A DNA stretch of 64,000 bases from Arcuatula senhousia. Its lineage: Eukaryota > Mollusca > Bivalvia > Mytilida > Mytilidae. Below the pieces are notes generated by a model, which was not told the DNA's origin, did no database searches, and saw only the letters and a list, made by a program, of their open reading frames with translations. The position numbers and the translations under genes are program-made. The stretch spans positions 6,853,001 through 6,917,000 of the forward strand of contig OZ020305.1 in the NCBI GenBank assembly GCA_963971305.1, read 5' to 3'. Below, piece after piece: positions 40,301 through 49,519 of this stretch (position 1 is its first letter; every line of letters starts with the position of its first letter).

Positions 40301-43300
40301 TCAGAAACTTTATGCTGGTAAGTTTACACTGTGTTTACACCAGTTACCCAGTGGTACAATGGCATATCTAGCTCTCGTCAGAAACTTTATGCTGGTAAGT
40401 CTACACTGTGTTTACACCTGTTACCCAGTGGTACAATGGCATATCTAGCCCTTGTCAGAAACTTTATGTTGGTAAGTCTACACTGTGTTTACACCAGTTA
40501 CCCAGTGGTACAATGGCATATCTAGCCCTCATCAGAAACTTTATGCTGGTAAGTCTACACTGTGTTTACACCAGTTACCCAGTGGTACAATGGCATATCT
40601 AGCCCTCGTCAGAAACTTTATCCTGGTAAGTCTACACTGTGTTTACACCAGTTACCCAGTGGTACAATGGCATATCTAGCCCTCGTCAGAAACTTTATCC
40701 TGGTAAGTCTACACTGTGTTTACACCAGTTACCCAGTGGTACAATGGCATATCTAGCCCTCGTCAGAAACTTTATCCTGGTAAGTCTACACTGTGTTTAC
40801 ACCAGTTACCCAGTGGTACAATGGCATATCTAGCCCTTGTCAGAAACTTTATCCTGGTAAGTCTACACTGTGTTTACACCAGTTACCCAGTGGTACAATG
40901 GCATATCTAGCCCTCGTCAGAAACTTTATGTTGGTAAGTCTACACTGTGTTTACATCAGTTACCCAGTGGTACAATGGCATATCTAGCCCTCGTCAGAAA
41001 CTTTATCCTGGTAAGTCTACACTGTGTTTACACCAGATACCCAGTGGTACAATGGCATATCTAGCCCTCGTCAGAAACTTTATGCTGGTAAGTCTACACT
41101 GTGTTTACACCAGTTACCGAGTGGAACAATGGCATATCTAGCCCTCGTCAGAAACTTTATCCTGGTAAGTCTACACTGTGTTTACACCAGTTACCCAGTG
41201 GTACAATGGCATATCTAGCCCTTGTCAGAAACTTTATGCTGGTAAGTCTACATTGTGTTTACACCAGTTACCCAGTGGTACAATGGCATATCTAGCCCTT
41301 GTCAGAAACTTTATGTTGGTAAGTCTACACTGTGTTTACACCAGTTACCCAGTGGTACAATGGCATATCTAGCTCTCGTCAGAAACTTTATGCTGGTAAG
41401 TCTACACTGTGTTTACATCAGTTACCCAGTGGTACAATGGCATATCTAGCCCTTGTCAGAAACTTTATGCTGGTAAGTCTACACTGTGTTTACACCAGTT
41501 ACCCAGTGGAACAATGGCATATCTAGCTCTCGTCAGAAACTTTATGCTGGTAAGTCTACACTGTGTTTACATCAGTTACCCAGTGGTACAATTGCATATC
41601 TACTTGTCAGAAACTTTATGCTGGTAAGTCTACACTGTGTTTACATCAGTTACCCAGTGGTACAATTGCATATCTACTTGTCAGAAACTTTATGCTGGTA
41701 AGTCTACATTGTGTTTACACCAGTTACCCAGTGGTACAATGGCATATCTAGCCCTCGTCAGAAACTTTATGCTGGTAAGTCTACACTGTGTTTACACCAC
41801 TGACCAGTTACCGAGTGGAACAATGGCATATCTAGCCCTCGTCAGAAACTTTATCCTGGTAAGTCTACACTGTGTTTACACCAGTTACCCAGTGGTACAA
41901 TGGCATATCTAGCCCTCGTCAGAAACTTTATGCTGGTAAGTCTACACTGTGTTTACACCACTGACCAGTTACCCAGTGGTACAATGGCATATCTAGCCCT
42001 CATCAGAAACTTTATCCTGGTAAGTCTACATTGTGTTTACACCAGTTACCCAGTGGTACAATGGCATACCTAGCCCTCGTCAGAAACTTTATGCTGGTAA
42101 GTCTACACTGTGTTTACACCAGTTACCCAGTGGTACAATGGCATACCTAGCCCTCGTCAGAAACTTTATGCTGGTAAGTCTACACTATGTTTACACCAGT
42201 TACCCAGTGGTACAATTGCATATCTACTTGTCAGAAACTTTATCCTGGTAAGTCTACACTGTGTTTACACCAGTTACCCAGTGGTACAATGGCATACCTA
42301 GCTCTCGTCAGAAACTTTATGCTGGTAAGTCTACACTGTGTTTACACCATTTACCCAGTGGTACAATGGCATATCTAGCCCTCGTCAGAAACTTTATGCT
42401 GGTAAGTCTACACTGTGTTTACACCAGTTACCCAGTGGTACAATGGCATATCTAGCCCTCGTCAGAAACTTTATGCTGGTAAGTCTACACTGTGTTTACA
42501 CCAGTTACCCAGTGGTACAATGGCATATCTAGCCCTCGTCAGAAACTTTATGCTGGTAAGTCTACACTGTGTTTACACCAGTTACCCAGTGGTACAATGG
42601 CATATCTAGCCCTCGTCAGAAACTTTATGCTGGTAAGTCTACACTGTGTTTACACCAGTTACCCAGTGGTACAATGGCATATCTAGCCCTTGTCAGAAAC
42701 TTTATGTTGGTAAGTCTACACTGTGTTTACACCAGTTACCCAGTGGTACAATGGCATATCTAGCCCTCATCAGAAACTTTATGCTGGTAAGTCTACATTG
42801 TGTTTACACCAGTTACCCAGTGGAACAATGGCATATCTAGCTCTCGTCAGAAACTTTATGCTGGTAAGTCTACATTGTGTTTACACCAGTTACCCAGTGG
42901 TACAATGGCATACCTAGCCCTCGTCAGAAACTTTATGCTGGTAAGTCTACACTATGTTTACACCAGTTACCCAGTGGTACAATGGCATATCTAGCCCTCG
43001 TCAGAAACTTTATGCTGGTAAGTCTACACTGTGTTTACATCAGTTACCCAGTGGTACAATGGCATATCTAGCTCTCGTCAGAAACTTTATGCTGGTAAGT
43101 CTACACTGTGTTAACACCAGTTACCCAGTGGTACAATGGCATATCTAGCCCTCGTCAGAAACTTTATGCTGGTAAGTCTACACTGTGTTTACACCAGTTA
43201 CCCAGTGGTACAATGGCATATCTAGCCCTCGTCAGAAACTTTATCCTGGTAAGTCTACACTGTGTTTACACCAGTTACCCAGTGGTACAATGGCATATCT

Positions 43301-46300
43301 AGCCCTCGTCAGAAACTTTATCCTGGTAAGTCTACACTGTGTTTACACCAGTTACCCAGTGGTACAATGGCATATCTAGCCCTCGTCAGAAACTTTATGC
43401 TGGTAAGTCTACACTGTGTTTACACCAGTTACCCAGTGGTACAATGGCATATCTAGCCCTCGTCAGAAACTTTATACTGGTAAGTCTACACTGTGTTTAC
43501 ACCAGTTACCCAGTGGTACAATGGCATATCTAGCCCTCGTCAGAAACTTTATGCTGGTAAGTCTACACTGTGTTTACACCAGTTACCCAGTGGTACAATG
43601 GCATATCTAGCCCTCGTCAGAAACTTTATCCTGGTAAGTCTACACTGTGTTTACACCAGTTACCCAGTGGTACAATGGCATATCTAGCCCTCGTCAGAAA
43701 CTTTATGCTGGTAAGTCTACACTGTGTTTACACCAGTTACCCAGTGGTACAATGGCATATCTAGCCCTCATCAGAAACTTTATACTGGTAAGTCTACACT
43801 GTGTTTACACCATTTACCCAGTGGTACAATGGCATATCTAGCTCTCGTCAGAAACTTTATCCTGGTAAGTCTACACTGTGTTTACACCATTTACCCAGTG
43901 GTACAATGGCATATCTAGCCCTCGTCAGAAACTTTATGCTGGTAAGTCTACACTGTGTTTACATCAGTTACCCAGTGGTACAATGGCATATCTAGCCCTC
44001 GTCAGAATTTTTATGCTGGTAAGTCTACACTGTGTTTACACCAGTTACCCAGTGGTACAATGGCATATCTAGCCCTCGTCAGAAACTTTATGCTGGTAAG
44101 TCTACACTGTGTTTACACCAGTTACCCAGTGGTACAATGGCATATCTAGCCCTCGTCAGAAACTTTATGCTGGTAAGTCTACACTGTGTTTACACCATTT
44201 ACCCAGTGGTACAATGGCATATCTAGCTCTCGTCAGAAACTTTATGCTGGTAAGTCTACACTGTGTTTACACCAGATACCCAGTGGTACAATGGCATATC
44301 TAGCCCTCGTCAGAAACTTTATGCTGGTAAGTCTACACTGTGTTTACACCAGTTACCCAGTGGTACAATGGCATATCTAGCTCTCATCAGAAACTTTATG
44401 CTGGTAAGTCTACACTGTGTTTACACCAGTTACCCAGTGGTACAATGGCATATCTAGCCCTCGTCAGAAACTTTATGCTGGTAAGTCTACACTGTGTTTA
44501 CACCAGTTACCCAGTGGTACAATGGCATACCTAGCCCTCGTCAGAAACTTTATGCTGGTAAGTCTACACTATGTTTACACCAGTTACCCAGTGGTACAAT
44601 GGCATACCTAGCCCTCGTCAGAAACTTTATGCTGGTAAGTCTACACTGTGTTTACACCAGTTACCCAGTGGAACAATGGCATATCTAGCCCTCGTCAGAA
44701 ACTTTATCCTGGTAAGACAATATCTTGTTTTGTGGAAAGGTAGCTTTAGGTCAAGTCCTAAATGTATGGTAGTTTGATTTAAACACATTTAATTTGTCAA
44801 TATATAGGAAACAAGTAAAAATACATGTTAAAAAATATTGACCTAAGCTGATTACCAGTAATCTTAAAAATTAAAGACTACCAGACAAAAAAGTTCTTAC
44901 AACTAGTTAAGCATGACAAAACTATTGCTTACAACTAGTTAAGCATGACAAAACTATTGCTACAGAGAACTGCTATTAATAACATCCAAAAAAGTCAATG
45001 TAGAACCATCCAAAAAAAACCCAACAAAAAAACAAGAGCAATTTGAATCCCAAAAATTGGGAGAGAAAAATGATGCACATTTAATTACATTTTATCTGAA
45101 ATTGTAACTAGAGAGTTCATAACTACAGCTATTGAATGATATTTACCTTTTTAGACATATAAATACACAGAGATATTATTTGACAATGAGAGCCAGGGAA
45201 GTGGCGTATATCTACCAGAATTAATGGAACCAGAACACTGTCATGCTCAGAACACCATGTTATGGGAACTCTCTTTTCTGAAGGTAAATAAGAACCTTTT
45301 AAAAATGAAACTTTATTTCTTGGGTGTATTGTCCTTGCAATTTTTAACTGATAGTTTCATGGAGGAACTATCATTTTGACTGGAATCACCACATTTATTT
45401 CTTATTTGAACATCTTATTTTTATACCAGCTGCAAACAAAGTTTTGGGGGTACAAAGAAATCACCTTGTCTGTCTGTCCACCTATCTCATAAGTGCACCT
45501 TCTTCTAAACTGCTTGATTGACTTTGTTGAAACCTTTAAATAAAGAAAGTACATCGTAGAGGTGTGCATGAAGAAATTCCATGGCTCTCTGATTCAGGGG
45601 GAGATAATTGGACTTTAGTGGTTTTGTAATATTGAGTTTAATGTGAAGCAGGGGTATCCTTTTATGAGCTTGCTCACAGTATTCCTTGTTTAAACATCTT
45701 ATTTTTCTCTCCTGTGACATTTTAGAAACATTACCACCCTGGAGTACAAAAGTATGCTGTCCATGTGGCTAGGATGGCACCAGTGACAGGTGAAGGTCAA
45801 CTTCCTGTAGAGTTTAAAAGGTAAATTCAACTACTACTTCAAGGCCTTTGATCTGCAGTATGAATGCATAACACATAATTCAAGTTGCTAATACATTCAT
45901 AGTATCTTGCATTTTGAAACAAGTGAAATTCTTTAAAATCTTAAATGAGTTGTTTTGGTTTATTGGTACTAAGTAGGTTAACTAATAATGTCATCAGTCT
46001 ATATTTGGATGATAAAGAGATGTGGAATAAGTGTATGCGACACAACCAACATTAAAGAAACGGCAATTTAATAAATCCCAATGGAAAACAGCCAGCAGTC
46101 TTCAACATGACCAGAGGTTGCTGCCCTGCTGTCTTGCATTGGCCTAAAATACAATATAAAAGATTCAAACAAATCCCTAGATTATTAATGAAAGACCCAT
46201 TTCGTGACATTTCTGTACCCATTGTTCAAAACTAAACATAACACTTGATTTAGGAACGCTTAAAAAATTAATACAACACAATGCAGGAAAAGACAACAAA

Positions 46301-48585
46301 GACACATGTAAGGATACAATTACAAAGCAATCAACAAAGTAAACTTCTGTGAAAACTTAGATGTGCTAGAAGTTTAAGCATAACCTGCTTATTGCAAAAT
46401 ATTCATAGTGTTGCCATTGACAAGTTTGTTGTTTTAGAAACTGAGAAGAAGATGATCAATACCAAAAACAATTTTAGATATTCATTAATTTTTTTATTAT
46501 CCATACTTCATAAAGAAATGATAAAAGACAACATTGATAACATGACACCATAGATCTGTATATTAAATAGATTTGCAAATTGGTGAAATCTCACAATATC
46601 TCATGCCAATAAACGAGATTTCATACAAAATAAACAATTTGAAAAGTACAACTTTATACTGTAATATCTCAAAAACCATTTAAGATTTTTACATGATTCT
46701 TTTTTACAGCCATCCTTAAATGTTTTAAGATTTCACTTGTGTTAAAATAACTTCTATAACATTTGGCACTTCAGAGGAGTTTCAAAAGAGCCTATACTAC
46801 CCTAGTTTTTATGAAAATAAAATATTTTACAAAATTTTCGTAAAGTTATCACTTTAAATTGTCACAAAATCTTTATTTCTCAACCAAAAAAATTGAAATT
46901 TTCACACAGATATTCCCTAATCTTTTCTCTGTTAAATGCAATTTATTCTGATTAATTCCATAGAAAGGCATTGAAGTAGTTAAAAAAATAAACCAACTCT
47001 CATTTATCAACCAGTGATATTTTCACACATATACTGGACAATTAACAAGTTGCAAATCTATTTAATATACAGGTCTATGATGACACATTGGTAATTTCTT
47101 CTTTGTAAATTTTTTGTATTTGTGATGTTTTTGTTGTAGTAAATCACCAAAAGACTTGTATGAAGAAATGGAGAAGGAGGATTTATTCAGTGATAAAATC
47201 TTATCAAAGGCTACTGGTAGACACAAGAGGAAGAAGGTACAATCTATATATTATATGAAATGTTTCTGATTTCAAAAAACAAATTAATCTGTGAGAAAAC
47301 AGTGCCAGCAAATAGCCCTACTACATGAAATTCCATATACTGTGGATTCATTATTTTCATGGATATCAATTTTCATGATTCACCAATTCATTGCATTTTT
47401 AATTCCATGGTTTTCATATGTTATGAAAAAATAACACTTCCTTGGTACAGAACACCTAAGGTAAATAACTCTTAAAAAATCATTTGAATGGTTTACTTGA
47501 TTACATTTAATCAAAGAAATCAAGCTTCTCAGTGCTCAAAATAGGAAATGTTATTATGTTCGACAAAAAAATTCTAAAGAAACCTATGGTTCAATTTTCC
47601 TAAAATTTATCAGTTTAATTTAAATTTTTTAAGTCCATATCTAGGCAAATTTTGAAGAATATTTAAGTGAAAAACTGCATAAAGCAAAATTCAAAATATC
47701 AGCATTCTGCATGGTGTAGTTACTGAGAAAAGTATTTTTACAGCCAAACAAATAGACAAGCGTACACAGGCAATTTGTCTTAACGTTAAATTAACGTTAA
47801 GCTCGATTAACACTAATTTAACGTTAATGCCACACTAATTTAATGTTAAATTTAGGTTAGATTAACGTTAAAAATTTTAACATTAATTTAGGGTTAAATA
47901 TTAACGTTAATTTAGTGTTAAACTTTTTTTACATTAATTTTCCCGTTGAATATCGTGATGTCAAATGTTAAGATTTTAACGTTAAATTAACAATCGAAGC
48001 TCGATTAACACTATTTGATGTTAAACATTAAAAAAATTGCCTGTGTAAAACCTTTTACATCATTCTTCTTTCAAATGGAAGTGTAATTAGATTGATTTTC
48101 TTTTTGTTTACACAACATGAGAATTGTTTACATTTTCATCTATACATTAATTTTACATCTTTAGAAACTTTTTTTGTACAGCCATTTTTAGCCAGGATAA
48201 TCACTGTAGCAATTAGCCACAGCTATAGTTACAATAGCCTTTCAGTAGCTGACCAATCAAAAGCTAGCAGATGGTCGTGTTGCTTCATCACATATCAATA
48301 CACCTTGGCAATATAGTTCCTTTTTCAATGTCCAATTACTACTCTACTTTTATACTAAACATAAACAATCTTTAAAATTGGTAGATTAGTACTCTCAGTA
48401 GTTTGATTTGTTGTTCTGCATGTTCTTCTTATATTTGATTGATTAGATGACAGTTATTAAAGTACCGGTAATAAAATTTTATGTATTGAATTTTTCATCT
48501 TTTGTAGGGCCAGGCATTTTTACAAAAGGAACTTGTAAAGACAGTAGAAAGTGTAATGGGAATAGATCATGAAAACCCTGGATAA
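16344..48585 (+). CDS. NOC3L: NOC3L, nucleolar complex protein 3 homologue (21 coding exons)
   Basis: Exons: 16344-16346 (ATG only), 17488-17744, 18684-18850, 19317-19501, 23156-23317, 23712-23805, 25356-25432, 26324-26443, 27252-27323, 27844-27900, 28150-28257, 28881-28961, 29973-30073, 30463-30535, 31131-31266, 31982-32052, 32572-32682, 45155-45283, 45726-45820, 47140-47236, 48508-48585. All are GT-AG and in phase, giving 757 residues (animal NOC3L is about 800). The N-terminus is Lys-rich ([11 protein letters not shown]), fitting nucleolar targeting. The NOC3 domain starts about residue 205 ([20 protein letters not shown]); the CBF/Mak21-type region covers about 465-690 ([37 protein letters not shown]). 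Known family role: with NOC2, early nucleolar assembly and export of pre-60S particles, and a reported link to replication initiation. AATAAA-like sequence follows the stop. Oddities: the ATG-only first exon (inferred), a duplicated donor at exon 3, and the 12-kb exon-17 array. Confidence 0.93.
16640..16960. repeat. Repeat-like tract in NOC3L intron 1
   Basis: A TTTGATCTTTTAATTTTTT motif occurs twice in tandem (about 16790-16830), between an AAGTGTCACGCC block and a TTGACAGCCC block that are loosely inverted. It is non-coding, and I could not define the element's ends. Confidence 0.35.
18824..18909 (+). repeat. 43-bp tandem duplication of NOC3L exon 3 end plus 5' splice site
   Basis: Copy 1 begins at 18824 and copy 2 at 18867. 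Each holds GAGTTATACCACAGTCTAT, the AAG exon end and donor GTTTGTAG. The donor used by the protein model is at 18851 (exon ends 18850), with a second at 18894. Reading past the first donor meets an in-frame TAG (GAA GGT TTG TAG), so only the first gives NOC3L protein. The 86-bp span is two units, and the second carries few changes (ATTAAGG to ATCAAAG). Confidence 0.9.
19662..19872. mobile_element. MITE-like ~210-bp palindromic element, family D copy 1
   Basis: Ends are inverted: a TGGATTCATTTATTTTCGTG start and, on the opposite strand from the end, TACTGTGGTTTCATTATTAT. Most copies are bounded by TA. Copies are also at 29098-29309, 29576-29790, 55171-55361 and, as a half copy, near 47337. It fits a TA-inserting MITE; family inferred. 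Confidence 0.75.
19908..20028 (+). repeat. Short tandem repeat, 33-bp unit, about 3.6 copies
   Basis: Copies start at 19908, 19941, 19974 and 20007, each beginning GTAGGGAGAAAATAAACAAA. The first three are nearly identical. The site is intronic (NOC3L intron 4). Confidence 0.95.
20235..21866. mobile_element. 1.63-kb TIR element with 5-bp target-site duplication (hAT-like?)
   Basis: Ends are inverted: CAGTGTCTGAAAT at 20235-20247 and its complement ending at 21866. Both flanks carry GGATG (20230-20234 and 21867-21871). CAGTG termini are common in hAT transposons, some of which make 5-bp duplications, so hAT-like is an inference. The left end has repeated GGCCAG/TGGCCC words, the right end CGCCCAG words. 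I see no intact transposase. Confidence 0.6.
22191..23107 (+). repeat. Dispersed ~1 kb element, family C copy 3 (3' truncated)
   Basis: Starts TAGCTCACCTGGCCAAAGGC and carries four internal units with GACCCCTTATAGG and GAATGAAAACTAT words. The terminal AGGTGAGC...CTCTTG part is missing. It ends about 48 bp upstream of NOC3L exon 5 (23156), so exon 5's branch-point region borders the repeat. Confidence 0.8.
24059..25155. mobile_element. 1.1-kb TIR element in NOC3L intron 6
   Basis: Termini are inverted: CAAGGCCGTAAATT at 24059-24072 and its complement at 25142-25155. Flanks both read ATTTT (24054-24058 and 25156-25160), a possible 5-bp duplication but low in complexity. GAGGAGGCAG words occur near both ends. 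No coding capacity seen. The CAAGGCCG start is hAT-like, by inference. Confidence 0.6.
25501..25654. mobile_element. 154-bp MITE-like inverted-repeat element
   Basis: The left end GGGTGCTTTCCATTATGCGG is mirrored at the right end, whose complement reads GGGTTGCTATCCATTATGCG. Inner GGTTTGC/CGGTATG words are also inverted. It lies in the NOC3L intron after exon 7. No clear target-site duplication was found. Confidence 0.7.
26622..26886 (+). repeat. Dispersed repeat, family E copy 1
   Basis: Shares, in order, CGTC(C/T)TGCGGCATCACAAA, AGTTTCC(T/G)GGCAA, TAGCTTCCTCCTATAGTACT, CTACTTCCTGTTTACC and a CCATGGAA...CCATTCTAG end with 31527-31782. Both copies are in NOC3L introns in the same orientation. 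Confidence 0.8.
27412..27510 (+). repeat. Dispersed repeat, family A copy 2
   Basis: Same block order as 490-600 (GTTTGTCAGTTACCTGCCCA, CCATTAAAACTGACC, GTGCGTCGATAAAGG). It lies in the NOC3L intron after exon 9. A CA-rich tail follows. Confidence 0.65.
29098..29309. mobile_element. MITE-like palindromic element, family D copy 2
   Basis: Begins TACTGTAGATTCATTTATTT and ends AATAATGAAACCAAAGTA, with the ends inverted and TA-bounded. It is about 270 bp from a second copy in the same NOC3L intron. Confidence 0.75.
29576..29790. mobile_element. MITE-like palindromic element, family D copy 3
   Basis: Begins TACTGTGGATTCATTTATTT and ends AATAATGAAACCAAAGTA. It has the same length and orientation as copy 2 in the same intron. 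Confidence 0.78.
31527..31782 (+). repeat. Dispersed repeat, family E copy 2
   Basis: Shares its word order with 26622-26886, including CGTCCTGCGGCATCACAAAA and TAGCTTCCTCCTATAGTACT. It lies between NOC3L exons 15 and 16. Confidence 0.8.
32572..32682 (+). CDS. NOC3L: NOC3L exon 17, the parental copy of the 12-kb array
   Basis: This 111-nt exon encodes 37 residues starting [20 protein letters not shown], after a TTTATGACAG acceptor. It is phase 0 at both ends. Residues VSQQR...A..KRL and the following helix match the conserved NOC3L stretch after the MNRRKRL of exon 16. The first 39 nt occur once only; the last 72 nt plus donor recur about 156 times downstream. Only this copy has the true acceptor, so normal protein needs its donor (32683) joined to 45155, skipping the whole array. 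The exon 18 start ([10 protein letters not shown]) follows RNFML in the protein. Confidence 0.92.
32683..44711 (+). repeat. 12-kb tandem array of NOC3L exon-17 end plus 5' splice site (156 units)
   Basis: The unit is 77 bp: GTAAG, then 72 nt of exon 17 from TCTACACTG to the last codon CTG. The span is 12,029 bp = 156 x 77 + 17. The 17 comes from two 83-bp units (junctions near 34069 and 38541), two units with a 7-bp CTGACCA-type insert (near 41797 and 41959) and three 74-bp units lacking GCC (near 41600, 41675, 42220). Common variants: CCCAG to CTGAG/CCGAG/CCTAG, GGTAC to GGAAC, CATATCTAG to CATACCTAG, GCCCTCG to GCTCTCG or GCACACG, ATGCTG to ATCCTG. Nearly every unit keeps CTG|GTAAGT or CTG|GTAAG. 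The last unit joins GTAAGACAATATC, which continues into unique intron and looks like the native donor. Each repeat frame is open for about 64 codons, but those frames are artefacts of periodicity, not genes. Confidence 0.98.
45427..45700 (+). repeat. Dispersed repeat, family B copy 2
   Basis: Shares CTATCTCATAAGT, a two-word CTTCTTCTAAACTGCTTGAT block, GGGGGAGATAATTGGACTTT and GCTCACAGTATTCCTTGTTT with 2786-3640. It lies between NOC3L exons 18 and 19. Confidence 0.55.
46549..47079. mobile_element. 531-bp TIR element with 7-bp target-site duplication
   Basis: About 30-bp inverted ends, starting CATAGATCTGTATATTAAAT and, from the right, CATAGACCTGTATATTAAAT, differ at one position. Both flanks read ATGACAC (46542-46548 and 47080-47086). 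The 38-bp insertion at 15815 shares the TIR and also has a 7-bp duplication. No transposase is visible, so it is non-autonomous. It lies in the NOC3L intron between exons 19 and 20. Confidence 0.85.
47337..47410. mobile_element. Partial MITE, family D (left half only)
   Basis: Starts TACTGTGGATTCATTATTTT and keeps the left arm (ATGGATATCAATTTTCATG). No matching right arm follows. Confidence 0.5.
47764..48046. mobile_element. MITE with ACACAGGCAATTT ends and AACGTTAA-rich interior
   Basis: Left ACACAGGCAATTT (47764-47776) is inverted at the right (AAATTGCCTGTGT, ending 48046). TA lies at both edges when the TIR is read as CACAGG...CCTGTG, as in Tc1/mariner insertions (inference). The interior repeats (T)TAACGTTAA and TTAACACTAATTTAA words many times. 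It is in the last NOC3L intron. Confidence 0.75.
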
Positions 48586-48714
48586 AATAATAAAATTGTT
48601 TTATTTTTATTGTTAATCATGTTTTATTGAAAGAAATACTGATTAAGTAAAATGGATGGCAATGGTTTTATCATCTCGTCAGCGTAATGGTTTGACAAAT
48701 TAATATATATAATA

Positions 48715-49140
48715 GCAATGTTAAAGTTTTATATGCAGCTCCATATCGCAAGAACTATAACTCTTAGATTGATGAAACTTTATTGGTTGCATATGCCCGC
48801 TGCATCCCTACTTTTGACCTAAATGATGAATTTCCTGTTACATATGATACCCATGTTAAAGTTTTATGAGCGCCTCCATTTCTCAAAAATTATAAGTCTT
48901 AGGTTGATGAAAATTGGTATGCATATGCCACAGTTTCAACTCCATATTTTAACCTTGACCTTGATTTTCTAGTTTAGATACAATTTTGCAATACACATGT
49001 ACATATAATGGGAATTTTATAGATTTATGAGCACCTTCATATTTCAAGAACTTTTAGTTTTAGGTCAATGAAACTTAGTATACATATGATTAAGTACAAG
49101 ACCAACACTGCTGTATCCATATCTTTTCACACTAAGTTTC
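48715..49140 (+). repeat. Degenerate tandem repeat, ~140-160-bp unit, about 3 copies
   Basis: The word series GTTAAAGTTTTAT(G/A), CTCCAT...CAA(G/A)AA(C/T)TATAA and (G/T)TTGATGAAA...GCATATGCC recurs near 48720, 48855 and, more decayed, 49015. Non-coding. Confidence 0.6.
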
Positions 49141-49519
49141 TGGTTGAAAGATTTGAAAATTTACAATAGATATACATCTAATAGCAATCTGGTGGTGCTT
49201 GCAGGGTAACAATATTTCTCTTAGACAGTGTAATGTTGTTCAGGTTTTAATGGCCTTTGAACATGTGTGTTTCATAGGGCAGCCAGTTTTATTGGCAGAG
49301 GAAATGGACGTACAACATGAAAACTGTCAACCTTTGCAGTCTTCAGGAAACTGCCTTTTTTTTTGCTTTGACACTGCTGTGACAAAGTAGTCAGAAAGTC
49401 ATATGGGAATATTTTTCTTGACTTCTACTAAGATGAATTATTTCAAAACTTATGTAACATGTGTTGTACAGTGCTTTTCCTTTCCGTGACAGTGCAACAT
49501 CTACATCCTGTTTATCCGA

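Noticed and set aside
32683..44711. CRISPR array
   Set aside because: Units are contiguous exon-derived copies without unique spacers, in a spliced eukaryotic gene.
32683..44711. Ordinary unrelated satellite DNA
   Set aside because: The unit matches the flanking NOC3L exon 17 and its donor exactly, including the reading frame.
32565..44777. Over a hundred overlapping ~64-codon open frames (starting [11 protein letters not shown])
   Set aside because: They are one 77-bp repeat read in three frames. They start at GTG, stop at the CATATC-TAG in the unit and have no independent coding evidence; the real coding content is NOC3L exon 17 only.
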